Shown here in pieces: positions 12,556 to 25,096 of a DNA stretch of 64,000 nucleotides; the stretch's first letter is position 1; each line of letters begins with the position of its first letter. This DNA comes from Agelas oroides (taxonomy: Eukaryota; Porifera; Demospongiae; Agelasida; Agelasidae), in contig OX422193.1 of NCBI GenBank assembly GCA_949130485.1, positions 4,570,871-4,634,870 of the forward strand, written 5' to 3'. The position numbers and the translations under genes were made by a program. The notes under the pieces were generated by a model. That model was not told where the DNA came from and ran no database searches. It saw only the letters and a program-made list of their open reading frames with translations.

Positions 12556-15500
12556 CCTGTTTCGGAGCCAGAAAAGATCTAGAAAGCAGTTTTCACAACT
12601 GTGTAGGTGTTGTGAAGCTCGTACAAGCCTGTTTAAGTGCGGGAAACGTCCGACAAATTTAACCGCCGAGAAGGTGCTGTGAAGCTCGTGCAAGCCTGTA
12701 TAAGTGTCAGGAAAGATCTAGAAAGCAGTTATCACCACAGTGGAAGTCTTGTGAGGTTCGTCAAATCTGTTTATGATCCAGAAAATACCTAGAAAGCAGT
12801 TTTCACCACTGTGGAGGCACTGTGAAGCTCGTCCAAGCCTGTTTAGGTGTCAGGAAAGATCTAGAAGACAGTTTTCATCACTGTAGAGGTCGTGTGAGGC
12901 TCGTCCCTGCCAGTTTAAATGCGGGCAAGGTCTGAAACAGCTGTTTTAACCGCCGTGGAGGAGCTTTGAAGCACGTGCAGGCCTGTTTATGTGCCAGGAG
13001 AGATCTAGAAAAAGCAGTTTTCACCACTGTGCAGGTTCTGTGAAGCTCGTGCAAGCCTGTTTAAGTGCGGGAAACGTCTGACAAAGCCGTTTTAACCCCC
13101 GTGAAGGTGCTGTGAAGCTGATGCCAGCCTGTTTAAATGCGGGAAAGGTGTGAAACAGCTGTTTTAACAGCCGTGGAGGAGCTTTGATGCACATACAGGC
13201 CTGTTTATGTGCCTGGAAAGATCTAGAAAGCAGTTTTCACCATTGTGGAGGCACTGCAAACCTCGTCCAAGCATGTTTGAGTGACAGGAAAGATCTAGAA
13301 AGCGGTTTTCACCACTTTGCAGGTGCTGTGAAACTCGTGCAAGCCTGTTTAAGAGCCAGGAAAGGCCTAGAACGCAGTTTTCACCACTGTGGAGGCACTG
13401 CAAACCTCGTCCAAGCATGTTTGAGTGACAAGAAAGATCGAGAATGCAGTTTTCACCGCTGTTGAGTACGTGTGAAGCTCGTACAATCTTGTTTAAATGC
13501 GGGAAAGGTCTGACAAAAATGGTTTCAACCGTCGCGGAGGCCCTATGAAGGTCGTGCAAGCCTGTTTAAGTGTCCGAAAAGATCTAGAAAGCAGTATTCA
13601 CCGCTGTGGAGGTCCTGTGAGGATCGTGCAAGCCTGTTTATGAGTCAGAAAAGACCAACCAAACAGTTTTCACCGCTGTGGAGGCTCTGTGAAGATAGTG
13701 CAAGCCTGATTATGTGCAAGGAAAGTTCTGGAAAGCGGTTTTCACCACTGTACTGCTCCTGTGAAGCTCGTGTAAGCCTGTTTAAGTGTCCAGAAAGATC
13801 TAGAAAGCGGTTTTCACCCTTGTGGAGGTCCTGTGAGGATCGTGCAAGCCTGTTTATGAGCCAGAAATTACCTAGAAAGCAGTTTTCACCACTATGGAGG
13901 CCCTGTGAAGATAGTGCAAGCCTGTTTATGTGCAAAGAAAGTTCTGGAAAGCGGTTTTCACCACTGTACGGCTCCTGTACTGTGAAGCTCGTGTAAGCCT
14001 GTTTAAGAGTCAGGAAAGATCGGGAAAGCAGTTTTCACCGCTGTTGAGCTCCTGTGAAGCTCGTACAATCTTGTTTAAGTGCGGGAAAGGTCTGACAAAA
14101 ACCATTTCAACCGCCTTTGAGGCCCTATGAAGGTCGTGCAAGCCTGTTTATGTGTCCGGAAAGATCTAGAAAGCAGTTTTCACCGCTGTGGTGGTCCTGT
14201 GAGGCTCGTTCCAGCCTGTTTAAATGCGGGAAAGGTCTGAAACAGCTGTTTTAACAGCCGTGGAGGAGCTTTGAAGCACGTGCAGGCTGTTTATGTGCCA
14301 GGAAAGATCTAGAAAGCAGTTTTCACAACTGTGCAGGTGCTGTGAAGCTCGTGCAAGCCTGTTTAAGAACCAGGGAAGATCGGGAAAGCAGTTTTCACCA
14401 CTGTGGAATTCCTGTGAGGCTCGTTTAAGCCTGTTTATGTGCGTGAAAGGTCTGCCAAAGCTGTTTTAACCACAGTATAGGTCCTGTGAAGCTTGTGCAA
14501 GCCTGTTTAAGTGTCAGGAAAGATCTTGAAAACAGTTTCCATCTCGTGTGATGCTCGTCCCTACTAGTTTAAATGCAGGCAAGGTCTGAAACAGCTGTTT
14601 TAACCGCCGTGAAGGAGCTTTGAAGCACGTGCAGTCCTGTTTATGTGCCAGGATAGATCTAGAAAAAGCAGTTTTCACCACTGTGCAGGACCTGTGAAGT
14701 TCGTGCAAGCTTGTTTAAGAGCCAGGAAAGATCGAGAAAGCAGTTTTCACCACTGTGCAGGTGCTGTGAAACTCGTGCAAGCCTGTTTAAGTGCCAGGAA
14801 AGATCGAGAATGCAGTTTTCACTGCTGTTGAGTACGTATGAGGCTCGTACAATCTTGTTTAAATGCGGGAAACGTCTGGCAAAAACGGTTTCAACCGTCG
14901 TGGAGGCCCTATGAAGGTCGTGCAAGCCTGTTTAAGTGTCCGGAAAGATCTAGAAAGCAGTTTTCACCGCTGTGGAGGTCCTGTGAGGATTGTGCAAGCC
15001 TGTTTATGAGCCAGAAAAGACCTAGAAAGCAGTTTTCACCACTCTGGAGGCCCTGTGAAGATAGTGCAAGCCCGTTTATGTGCAAGGAAAGTTCTGGAAA
15101 GCGGTTTTCACCTCTGTACTGCTCCTGTGAAGCTCGTGTAAGCCTCTTTAAGTGTCAGGAATGAACTAGAGAGCAGTTTTCAGCACTGTAGAGGTCCTAT
15201 AAGGCTCGTCCCAGCCTGTTTCCATGCAGGAAAGGTCTGAAACAGCTGTTTTAACCGCGCTTTGGTGCACGTGCAGGCCTGTTTATGTGCCCGGAAAGAT
15301 CTAGAAAGCAGTTTTCATCACTGTGCAGGTCCTGTGTAGTTCGTGCAAGCTTGTTTAACAGCCAAGAAAAATCGATAAAGCTGTTTTCAGCACTGTGCAG
15401 GTGCTCTGAAGCTCGTGCAAGCCTATTTAAGAGCCAGGAAAGATTGGGAAATCAGTTTTCACCGCTGTTGAGGTCCTGTCAAGCTCGTACAACCTTGTTT

Positions 15501-17445
15501 AAGTGCGGGAAAGTTCTGACAAAAACGGTTTCAACCGCCGTGGAGGCCCTATGAAGGTCGTGCAAGCCTGTTTAAGTGTCCGGAAAGATCTAGAAAGTAG
15601 TTTTCACCGCTGTGGAGGTCCTGTGAGGCTCATCCAAGCCTGTTTATGTGCGTGAAAGGTCTGCCAAAGCTGTTTTAACCACAGTATAGGTCCTGTGAAG
15701 CTCGTGCAAGCCCGTTTAAGTGTCAGGAAGGATCTTGAAAACAGTTTTCATCTCGTGTGATGCTCGTCCCTACCAGTTTAAATGCGGGCAAGGTCTGAAA
15801 CAGCTGTTTTAACCGCCGTGAAGGAGCTTTGAAGCACGTGCAGGCCTGTTTATGTGCCAGGAAAGATTTAGAAAAAGCAGTTTTCAGCACTGTGCAGTTG
15901 CTGTGAAGCTCGTGCAAGCCTGTTTAAGTGCGGGAAACGTCTGACAAAGCCGTTTTAACCCCCGTGAAGGTGCTATGAGGCTCATGCCAGCCTGTTTAAA
16001 TGCGGGAAAGGTGTGAAACAGCTGTTTTAACCGCCGTGGAGGAGCTTTGATGCACATACAGGCCTGTTTATGTGCCTGGAAAGATCTAGAAAGCAGTTTT
16101 CACCGCTGTGGAGGTCCTGTGAGGATCGTACAAGCCTGTTTATGAGCCAGAAAAGACCTATAGAAAGCAGTTTTCACCACTGTGGAGGCCCTGTGAAGAT
16201 AGTGCAAGCCTGTTCATGTGCAAGGAAAGTTCTGGAAAGCGGTTTTCACCACTGTACTACTCCTGTGAAGCTCGTGTAAGCCTGTTTAAGTGTCAGGAAA
16301 GAACTAGAGAGCAGTTTTCAGCATTGTAGAGATCCTGTGAGGCTCATCCCAGCCTGTTTACATGCGGGAAAGGTCTGAAACAACTGTTTTAACCGCCGTG
16401 TAGGAGCTTTGATGCACGCGCAGGCCTGTTTATGTGCCCGGAAAGATCTAGAAAGCAGTTTTCATCACTGTGCAGGTCCTGTGAAGCTCGTGTAAGCCTG
16501 TTTAAGTGTCAGGAAAGAACTAGAAAGCAGTTTTCAGCACTGTAGACGGCCTGTGAGGCTCGTCCCAGCCTGTTTCCATGTGGGAAATGTCTGAAACAGC
16601 TGTTTTAACAGCCGTGTGGGAGCTTTGATGCGCGTGAAGGCCTGTTTATGTGTCCGGAAAGATCTAGAAAGCAGTTTTCATCACTGTGCAGGTCCAGTGA
16701 AGCTCGTGAAAGTTTGTTTAAGAGCCAGGAAAAATCAATAAAGCAGTTTTCACCACTGTGCAGGTGCTGTGAAGCTCGTGCAAGCCTGTTTAAGAGCCAG
16801 GAAGGATCGGGAAAGCAGTTTTTACCGCTGTTGAGGTCCTTTGAAGCTCGTACAATCTTGTTTCAGTGTGGGAAAGGTCTGACAAAGACGGTTTAAACCG
16901 CCGTTGAGGCCCTATGAAGGTCGTGCAAGCCTGTTAAATGTCCGGAAAGATCTAGAAAGCAGTTTTCACCATTGTGGAGGTCCTGTGAGGATCGTGCAAG
17001 CCTGTTTATGAACCAGAGAGGACCTAGAGAACAGTTTTCACTGCTGTGGAGGTGCTGTGAGGATCATGCAAGCCTGTTTATGAGCCAGAGAAGACCTAGA
17101 AAGCAGTTTTCACCGCTGTGGAGGCCCTGTGAAGATAGTGCAAGCCTGTTTGTGTGCAAGGAAAGTTCTGGAAAGCGGTTTTCACCGCTGTCCTGCTCCT
17201 ATGAAGCTCGTGTAAGCCTGTTTAAGTGTCAGGAAAGAACTAGAGAGCAGTTTTCAGCACTGTAGAGGTCCTGTGAGGCTCGTCCCAGCCTGTTTACATG
17301 CGGGAAAGGTCTGAAACAGCTGTTTTAACCACCGTGGAGGAGCTTTGATGCACGTGCAGGCCTGTTTATGTGCCCGGAAAGATCTAGACAGCAGTTTTCA
17401 TCACTGAGCAGGTCCTGTGAAGCTCTTGCAAGCTTGTTTAAGAGC

Positions 17446-18497
17446 CATGAAAAATCGATAAAGCAGTATTCAGCACTGTGCAGGTGCTGTGAAGCTCGTG
17501 CAAGCCTCTTTAAGAGCCAGGAAAGATCGGGAAAGCAGTTTTCACTGCTGTTGGGGTCTTGTGAAGCTCGTACAATCTTGTGTAAGTGCGGGAAATGTCT
17601 GACAAAAACGGTTTCAACAGCTGTGGAGGCCCTATGAAGTTCGTGCAAGCCTGTTTAAGTGTCCTGAAAGATCTAGAAAGCAGTTTTCACCATTGTGGAG
17701 GTCCTGTGAGGATCGTTCAAGCCTATTTATGAAACAGAGAAGTCCTAGAAAGCTCTGCAAAGCGGTTTTCACCCCTGTACTGCTCCTGTGAAGCTCGTGT
17801 AAGCCTGTTTAAGTGTCAGGAAAGAACTAGAAAGCAGTTTTCAGCACTGTAGAGGTCCTGTGATGCTCGTCCCAGCCTGTATCCATTCGGGAATGGTCTG
17901 AAACAGCTGTTTTAGCAGCCGTGGAGGAGCTTTGATGCACGTGCAGGCCTGTTTATGTGCCCGGAAAGATCTAGAAAGCATTTTTCATCACTGTGCAGGT
18001 GCTGTGAAGCTCGTGCAAGCCTGTTTAAGAGCCAGGAAGGATCGGGAAAGCAGTTTACACCGCTGTTGAGGTCGTGTCATGCTCGTGCAAGCCTGTTTAT
18101 ATTTCAGGAAAGATCGAGAAAGCAGTTTTCACAACTGTGCAGGTCCTGTGAAGCTCGTACAAGCCTGTTTAGAAGCCAGGAAGGATCTAGAAAGCAGTTT
18201 TCGCAACTGTGTAGGTCCTGTGAAGCTCGTGCAAGCCTGTTTAAGTGCGGGAAACGTCTGACAAATTTAACCGCCGAGAAAGTGCTGTGAATCTCGTGCA
18301 AGCCTGTATAAGTGTCAGGAAAGATCTAGAAAGCAGTTATCACCACAGTGGAAGTTTTGTGAGGCACGTCAAATCTGTTTATTAGCGAGAAAAGACCTAG
18401 AAAGCAGTTTTCACCACTGTGGAGGCACTGTCAAGCTCGTCCAAGCCTGTTTAAGTGTGAGGAAAGATCTAGAAAACAGTTTTCATCACTGTACGGG
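17446..18497 (+). repeat. Segmental duplicate, copy 2 (pair at 364-1415)
   Basis: Partner of the block at 364-1415 at a constant offset of 17,082, with scattered substitutions, for example CATTTTTCATCAC here against CAGTTTTCATCAC there. It ends where the two loci pass into different variants of the AAACAGCTG class (AAATACGTGCAAGTTCTG here). It lies just upstream of the piggyBac-like insertion at 18667. Confidence 0.8.
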
Positions 18498-18666
18498 TCG
18501 TGTGAGGCTCATCCCTGCCAGTTTAAATACGTGCAAGTTCTGAAATAGCTGTTTTAACCGCCGTGGAGGTGCTTTGAAGCACGTGCGGCCTGTTTATGTG
18601 CCAGGAAAGATCTAGGAAAAGCAGTTTTCACCACTGTGCAGGTCCTGTGAAGCTCGTGCAAGCCTT

Positions 18667-19280
18667 TTAACCCTTTAGGGCCGATAGCACCAAAAGGTGC
18701 GCGACTGACATTGTACAGTTTTGTGGCTTCTCACTTCGCAGTGCCATTCCCACGAGAACTGACACTATTGCTGGCAGTTTGTTGGTTCTCACCCTCTCTG
18801 AAATTGTAGTAATAAAGGCGGGCTATGGTGCTGAGAGTCGTAGCAAACAGCTGTTTTGGCAACGACAGGTCTGCTAGCGTAAATAGCGCTCGAACGGTAC
18901 AAGTAGAAAAACTTATCGTGCCTTTGTTTTATGCTTACCTGGAATAACGCTTCCATTGTGAGTTACTATGGACCCCTCCTCTCCATTAGTGAAGAAAGTA
19001 GCGCCATTCAACACAAGAACGAGAACTTTTGCAATGATCCAACAAATACGCTTACCGCACGGCTACCTTGGCGAACGCTCCGCCCCTTGAATTCCACCCC
19101 TTCCTGCCTTCAATAACAATCATTGCAAATAACTGTCGGGGCATACCCCCGAGGCTTGTGAAAGCTGTAACTATTGCTGCAGGACATGGAAAAGATCGCT
19201 ACACACATTTTCAGCGAGTTTCTCAGCAGACATTGCACGTTCAGAATATTTTCAAGATATTTTAGGCCCTAAAGGGTTAA
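18667..19280. mobile_element. piggyBac-like MITE with TTAA duplications
   Basis: Flanking TTAA copies lie at 18667-18670 and 19277-19280 and enclose a 606-bp element (18671-19276). Its ends are inverted repeats: CCCTTTAGGGCC at the left and GGCCCTAAAGGG at the right. A subterminal hairpin, GCACCAAAAGGTGC, lies just inside the left end. The pre-insertion site is the TGTTTAAG found in most monomers; the left flank now reads CCTTTTAA. TTAA duplication with CCCTTT-type ends is the hallmark of the piggyBac superfamily. The interior has no frame longer than about 65 codons and no recognisable transposase, so it is non-autonomous. Orientation is undetermined. Confident about element and class, less about the exact family. 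Confidence 0.88.
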
Positions 19281-19967
19281 GTGCGGGAAACATCTGACAA
19301 AGCCGTTTTAACCAGTTCTATGAGGCTGAAGCCAGCCTGTTTAAATGCGGGAATGGTGTGAAACAGGTGCTTTAACCGCCGTGGAGGAGCTTTGATGCAC
19401 ATACAGGCCTGTTTAAGAGCCAGGAAAGATCGAGAAAGCAGCTTTCACCACTGTGCAGGTGCTGTGAAACTCGTGCAAGCCTGTTTAAGAGCCAGGAAAG
19501 ATCGAGAATGCAGTTTTCACCACTGTTGAGGTCTTTTGAAGCTCGTACAATCTTGTTTAAGTGCGGGAAAGGTCTGACAAAAACGTTTTCAACCACCGTG
19601 GAGGCCCTATGAAGGTCGTGCAAGCCTGTTTAAGTGTCCGGAAAGAACTAGAAAGCAGTTTTCACCGCTGTGGAGGTCCTGTGAGGATCGTGCAAGCCTG
19701 TTTATGAGCCAGAAAAGACCTACAAAGCAGTTTTCACCACCGTGGAGGCCCTGTGAAGATAGTGCAAGCCTGTTTATTTGCAAGGAAAGTTCTGGAAAGC
19801 GGTTTTCACCACTGTACTGCTCCTGTGAAGCTCGTGTAAGCCTGTTTAAGTGTCAGGAAAGAACTAGAAAGCAGTTTTCAGCACTGTAGAGGTCCTGTGA
19901 TGCTCGTCCCAGCCTGTTTCCATTCTGGAAAGGTCTGAAACAGCTGTTTTAACAGCCGTGGAGGAGC

Positions 19968-20531
19968 TTGAATGCACGTGCAGGCCTGTTTATGTGCCCG
20001 GAAAGATCTAGAAAGCAGTTTTCATCACCGTGCAGTTGCTGTGAAGCTCGTGCAAGCCTGTTTAAGAGCCAGGAAAGATCGGGAAAGCAGTTTTCACCGC
20101 TGTTGAGGTCGTGTGAAGCTCGTGCAAGCCTGTTTTTATGTCAGGAAAGATTGAGAAAGCAGTTTTCACAACTGTGCAGGTCCTGTGAAGCTCGTACAAG
20201 CCTGTTTAGGAGCCAGGAAGGATCTAGAAAGCAGTTTTCACAACTGTGTATGTCCTGTGAAGCTCTTGCAAGTCTGTTTAAGTGCGGGAAACATCTGACA
20301 AATTTAACTGTGAAGCTCATGCAAGCCTGTTTAAGTGTCAGGAAAGATCTAGAAAACAGTTTTCATCACTGTAGATGTCCTGTGAGGCTCGTCCCTGCCA
20401 GTTTAAATGCGGGCAAGGTCAGAAACAGCTGTTTTAACCGCCGTGGAGGAGCTTTGAAGCACGTGCAGGCCTGTTTATATGCCAGGAAAGATCTAGAAAA
20501 AGCAGTTTTCACCACTGTGCAGGTCCTGTGA
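19968..20531 (+). other. Longest satellite open frame (187 codons), probably non-coding
   Basis: An ATG-initiated frame crosses about eight monomers. It reads as imperfect 24-residue peptide repeats of the type CEARASLFKSQERSGKQFSP, then switches to the second-frame peptide (VKLMQACLSVRKDLENSF) after a short monomer. I recognise no domain, signal peptide or zinc-finger spacing. The equivalent frame in other copies stops or shifts at short monomers, and the minus strand is equally open in many monomers. The best reading is chance openness of a 72-bp repeat. Confidence 0.6.
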
Positions 20532-21340
20532 AGCTCGTGCAAGCCTGTTTAAGTGCGGGAAACGTCTGACAAATCCGTTTTAACCCCCGTGAAAGTGCTA
20601 TGAGGCTCATGCCAGCCTGTTTAAATGCGGGGAAAGGTGTGAAACAGCTGTTTTAACCGCCTTGGAGGAGTTTTGATGCACATACAGGCCTGTTTATGTG
20701 CCTGGAAAGATCTAGAAAGCAGTTTTCACCGCTGTTGAGGTCCTATGAAGCTCGTACAATCTTGTTTAAATGCGGGAATGGTCTGACAAAAATGGTTTCA
20801 ACCGCCGTGGAGGCCCTATGAAGGTCGTGCAAGCCTGTTTAAGTGTCCGGAAAGATCTAGAAAGCAGTTTTCACCGCTGTGGAGGTCCCGTGAGGATCAT
20901 GCAAGCCTGTTTATGAGCCAGAAAATACCTATAGAAAGCAGTTTTCACCACTGTGGAGGCCCTGTGAAGATAGTGCAAGCCTGTTTATGTGCAAGGAAAG
21001 TTCTGCAAAGTGGTTTTCACCACTGGAGGCACTGCAAACCTCGTCCAAGCCTGTTTAAGAGCCAGGAAAGATCGAGAATGCAGTTTTCACCGTTGTGGAG
21101 GTGCTGTGAAACTCGTTCAATCTTGTGTAAGTGCAGGGAAGGTCTGACTAAAACCGTTTAAACCGCCGTGGAGGCCCTATGAAGCTCGTTCAAGCCTGTT
21201 TATGCGCCAGGAAAGATCTAGAAAGCGGTTTTCACAACTGTGTAGGTCCTGTGAAGCTCGTGCAAGCCTGTTGAAGTGCGGAAAACGTCTAGCAAATCCG
21301 TTTTAACCGCCGAGAATGTGCTGTGTAGCTCGTGCAAGCA

Positions 21341-21348
21341 TATATAAG
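21341..21348 (+). promoter_or_regulatory. TATA-box-like motif of one monomer class (exemplar)
   Basis: One monomer class replaces CTGTTTAAGTG with CATATATAAGTG, creating TATATAAG, an exact match to the TATAWAAR box. The motif recurs near 21.34, 23.15, 23.94, 26.08, 27.24, 28.03, 29.04, 29.83, 30.99, 33.14, 36.49, 39.39, 46.81, 48.38, 49.09 and 59.06 kb. Whether it starts transcription cannot be told from sequence, and a match of 8 bp in a high-copy repeat may be incidental. Confidence 0.25.
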
Positions 21349-24300
21349 TGTCAGGAAAGATCTAGAAAGCAGTTTTCACCACTGTGGAGGCACTGCAAAC
21401 CTCGTCCAAGCATGTTTAAGTGACAGGAAAGATCTAGAAAGCGGTTTTTACCAATGTGCAGGTCCTGTGAATCTCGTGCAAGTCTGTTTAAGTACCAGGA
21501 AAGATCGAGAAAGCAGTTTTCACCACTGTGGAGGTCCTGTGAGGCTCGTTCAAGCCTGTTTATGTGCGTGAAAGGTCTGTCAAAGCTGTTTCAACCACAG
21601 TATAGGTCCTGTGAAGCTCGTGCAAGCCTGTTTAAGTGAGAGGAAAGATCTAGAAAGCGGTTTTCACCAGTGTACAAGTTCTGTGAAACTCGTGCAAGCC
21701 TGTTTAAGTACCAGGAAAGATCGAGAAAGCAGCTTTCACCACTGTGCAGGTGCTGTGAAACTCGTGCTAGCCTGTTTAAGAGCCAGGAAAGATCGAGAAT
21801 GCAGTTTTCACCACTGTTGAGGTCCTGGGAAGCTCGTACAATCTTGTTTAAGTGCGGGAAAGGTCTGACAAAAACGATTTCAACCGCCGTTGAGGCCCTA
21901 TGAAGGTCGTGCAAGCCTGTTTATGTGTCCGGAAAGATCTAGAAAGCAGTTTTCACCGCTGTGGTGGTCCTGTGAGGCTCATTCCAGCCTGTTTAAATGC
22001 GGGAAAGGTCTGAAACAGCTGTTTTAACCGCCGTGGAGGAGCTTTGATGCACGTGCAGGCCAGTTTATGTGCCCGGAAAGATCTAGAAAGCAGTTTTCAT
22101 CATTGTGGAGGTCCTGTGAAGCTCGTGCAAGGTTGTTTAAGAGCCAGGAAAAATCGATAAAGCAGTTTTCAGCACTGTGCAGGTGCTGTGAAGCTCGTAC
22201 AAGCCTGTTTAAGTGCGGGAAACGTCTTACAAAGCCGTTTTAACCCCCGTGAAGGAGCTATGAGGCTCATGCCAGCCTGTTTAAATGCGGGAAAGGTTTG
22301 AAACACCTGTTTTAACCGCCGTGGAAGAGCTTTGAGGCACATACAGGCCTGTTTATGTGCCCGTAAAGATCTAGAAAGTAGTTTTCATGACTGTGCAGGT
22401 CCTGTGAAGCTTGTGCAAGCTTGTTTAAGAGCTAGGAAAAATCGATAAAGCAGTTTTCAACTCTGTGCAGGTGCTGTCAAGCTGGTTCAAGCCTGTTTAA
22501 GAGCCGGGAAAGATCGGGAAAGCAGTTTTCACCGCTGTTGAGGTCTTGTGAAGCTCGTACAATCTTATTTAAGTGCTGGAAAGGTCTGACAAAAACGGTT
22601 TCAACCGCCGTGGAGGCCTTATGAAGGTCGTGCAAGCCTGTTTAAGTGTCCGGAAAGATCTAGAAAGCAGTTTTCACCGCTGTGGAGGTCCTGTGAGGAT
22701 CGTGCAAGCCTGTTTATGAGCCAGAAAATACCTATATAAAGCAGTTTTCACCACTGTGGAGGCCCCGTGAAGATAGTGCAAGCCTGTTTATGTGCAAGGA
22801 AAGTTCTGGAAAGCGGTTTTCACCACTGTGGAGGCACTGCAAACCTCGTCCAAGCCTGTTTAAGAGCCAGGAAAGATCGAGAATGCAGTTTTCACCACTG
22901 TGTAGGTGCTGTGAAACTCGTTCAATCTTGTGTAAGTGCAGGGAAGGTCTGACTAAAACCGTTTAAACCGCCGTGGAGGCCCTATGAAGCTCGTTCAAGC
23001 CTGTTTATGCGCCAGGAAAGATCTAGAAAGCGGTTTTCACAACTGTGTAGGTCCTGTGAAGCTCGTGCAAGCCTGTTGAAGTGCGGAAAACGTCTAACAA
23101 ATCCGTTTTAACCGCCGAGAATGTGCTGTGTAGCTCGTGCAAACATATATAAGTGTCAGGAAAGATCTAGAAAGCAGTTTTCACCACTGTGGAGGCACTG
23201 CAAACCTCGTCCAAGCATGTTTAAGTGACAGGAAAGATCTAGAAAGCGGTTTTCACCAATGTGCAGGTCCTGTGAATCTCGTGCAAGTCTGTTTAAGTAC
23301 CAGGAAAGATCGAGAAAGCAGTTTTCACCACTGTGGAGGTCCTGTGAGGCTCGTTCAAGCCTGTTTATGTGCGTGAAAGGTCTGTCAAAGCTGTTTCAAC
23401 CACAGTATAGGTCCTGTGAAGCTCGTGCAAGCCTGTTTAAGTGTCAGGAACGAACTAGAAAGCAGTTTTCAGCACTGTAGAGGCCCTGTGAGGCTCGTCC
23501 CAGCCTGTTTCCATGCGGGAAAGGTCTGAAACAGCTATTTTGACAGCCGTGGAGGAGCTTTGATGCACGTGCAGGCCTGTTTATGTGCCCGGAAAGATCT
23601 AGAAAGCAGTTTTCATCACCGTGCAGTTCCTGTGAAGCTCGTGCAAGCCTGTTTAAGAGCCAGGAAAGATCGAGAATGCAGTTTCAACCGCTGTGGAGGT
23701 CCTGTGAAGCTCGTCAATCTTGTGTAAGTGCGGGGAAGGTCTGACAAAAACCGTTTAAACCACCGTGGAGGCCCTATGAAGCTCGTTCAAGCCTGTTTAT
23801 GCGCCAGGAAAGATCTAGAAAGCGGTTTTCACAACTGTGTAGGTCCTGTGAAGCTCGTGCAAGCCTGTTTAAGTGCGGAAAATGTCTGAATCCGTTTTAA
23901 CAGCCGAGAATGTGCTGTGAAGCTCGTGCAAGCATATATAAGTGTTAGGAAAGATCTAGAAAGCAGTTTTCACCACTGTGGAGGCACTGCAAACCTCGTC
24001 CAAGCATGTTTAAGTGACAGGAAAGATCTAGAAAGCGGTTTTCACCAGTGTACAGGTTCTGTGAGACTCGTGCAAGCCTGTTTAAGTACCAGGAAAGATC
24101 GAGAAAGCAGCTTTCACCACTGTGCAGGTGCTGTGAAACTCGTGCAAGCCTGTTTAAGAGCCAGGAAAGATCGAGAATGCAGTTTTCACCACTGTTGAGG
24201 TCCTGGGAAGCTCGTACAATCTTGTTTAAGTGCGGGAAAGGTCTGACAAAAACGATTTCAACCGCCGTTGAGGCCCTATGAAGGTCGTGCAAGCCTGTTT

Positions 24301-25096
24301 ATGTGTCCGGAAAGATCTAGAAAGCAGTTTTCACCGCTGTGGTGGTCCTGTGAGGCTCATTCCAGCCTGTTTAAATGCGGGAAAGGTCTGAAACAGCTGT
24401 TTTAACCGCCGTGGAGGAGCTTTGATGCACGTGCAGGCCAGTTTATGTGCCCGGAAAGATCTAGAAAGCAGTTTTCATCACTGTGCAGGTCCTGTGAAGC
24501 TCGTGCAAGCTTGTTTAAGAGCCAGGAAAAATCGATAAAGCAGTTTTCAGCACTGTGCAGGTGCTGTGAAGCTCGTACAAGCCTGTTTAAGTGCGGGAAA
24601 CGTCTTACAAAGCCGTTTTAACCCCCGTGAAGGTGCTACGAGGCTCATGCCAGCCTGTTTAAGTGCGGGAAAGGTTTGAAACACCTGTTTTAACCGCCGT
24701 GGAAGAGCTTTGAGGCACATACAGGCCTGTTTATGTGCCCGGAAAGATCTACAAAGTAGTTTTCATGACTGTGCAGGTCCTGTGAAGCTCGTGCAAGGTT
24801 GTTTAAGAGCTAGGAAACATCGATAAAGCAGTTTTCAACACTGTGCAGGTGCTGTCAAGCTCGTGCAAGCCTGTTTAAGAGCCAGGAAAGATCGGGAAAG
24901 CAGTTTTCACCGCTGTTGAGGTCTTGTGAAGCTCGTACAATCTTGTTTAAGGGCTGGAAAGGTCTGACAAAAACGGTTTCAACCGCCGTGGGGGCCTTAT
25001 GAAGGTCGTGCAAGACTGTTTAAGTGTCCGGAAAGATCTAGAAAGCAGTTTTCACCGCTGTGGAGGTCCTGTGAGGATCGTGCAAGCCTGTTTATG

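Larger units (their letters stand above)
1..18666 (+). repeat. 72-bp complex satellite, block A
   Basis: Tandem monomers of about 72 bp run without a break from the window edge to a transposon at 18667. The shared core reads CTGTGAAGCTCGTGCAAGCC, then TGTTTAAG or TGTTTATG, then GAAAGATCTAGAAAGCAG, then TTTTCACCACTGTG. Many diverged monomer classes are present: a palindrome class with AAACAGCTGTTT, a class with TGCACGTGCA, a class with CGGGAAACGTCTGACAAA, and others. A few monomers are short (about 67 or 71 bp). All monomers face the same way except 12374-12555. Open frames on both strands are a product of the 24-codon period and are not counted as genes. The array runs off the left edge, so its true length is unknown. 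Confidence 0.95.
19281..25096 (+). repeat. 72-bp complex satellite, block B
   Basis: The satellite resumes in mid-monomer (GTGCGGGAAACATCTG) immediately after the TTAA of the piggyBac-like element and runs to the MITE at 25097. It includes a monomer class with GCACTGCAAACCTCGTCCAAG that is rare in block A before 13 kb, and the TATATAAG class. The block shares its HORs with the first part of block C. Confidence 0.93.
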
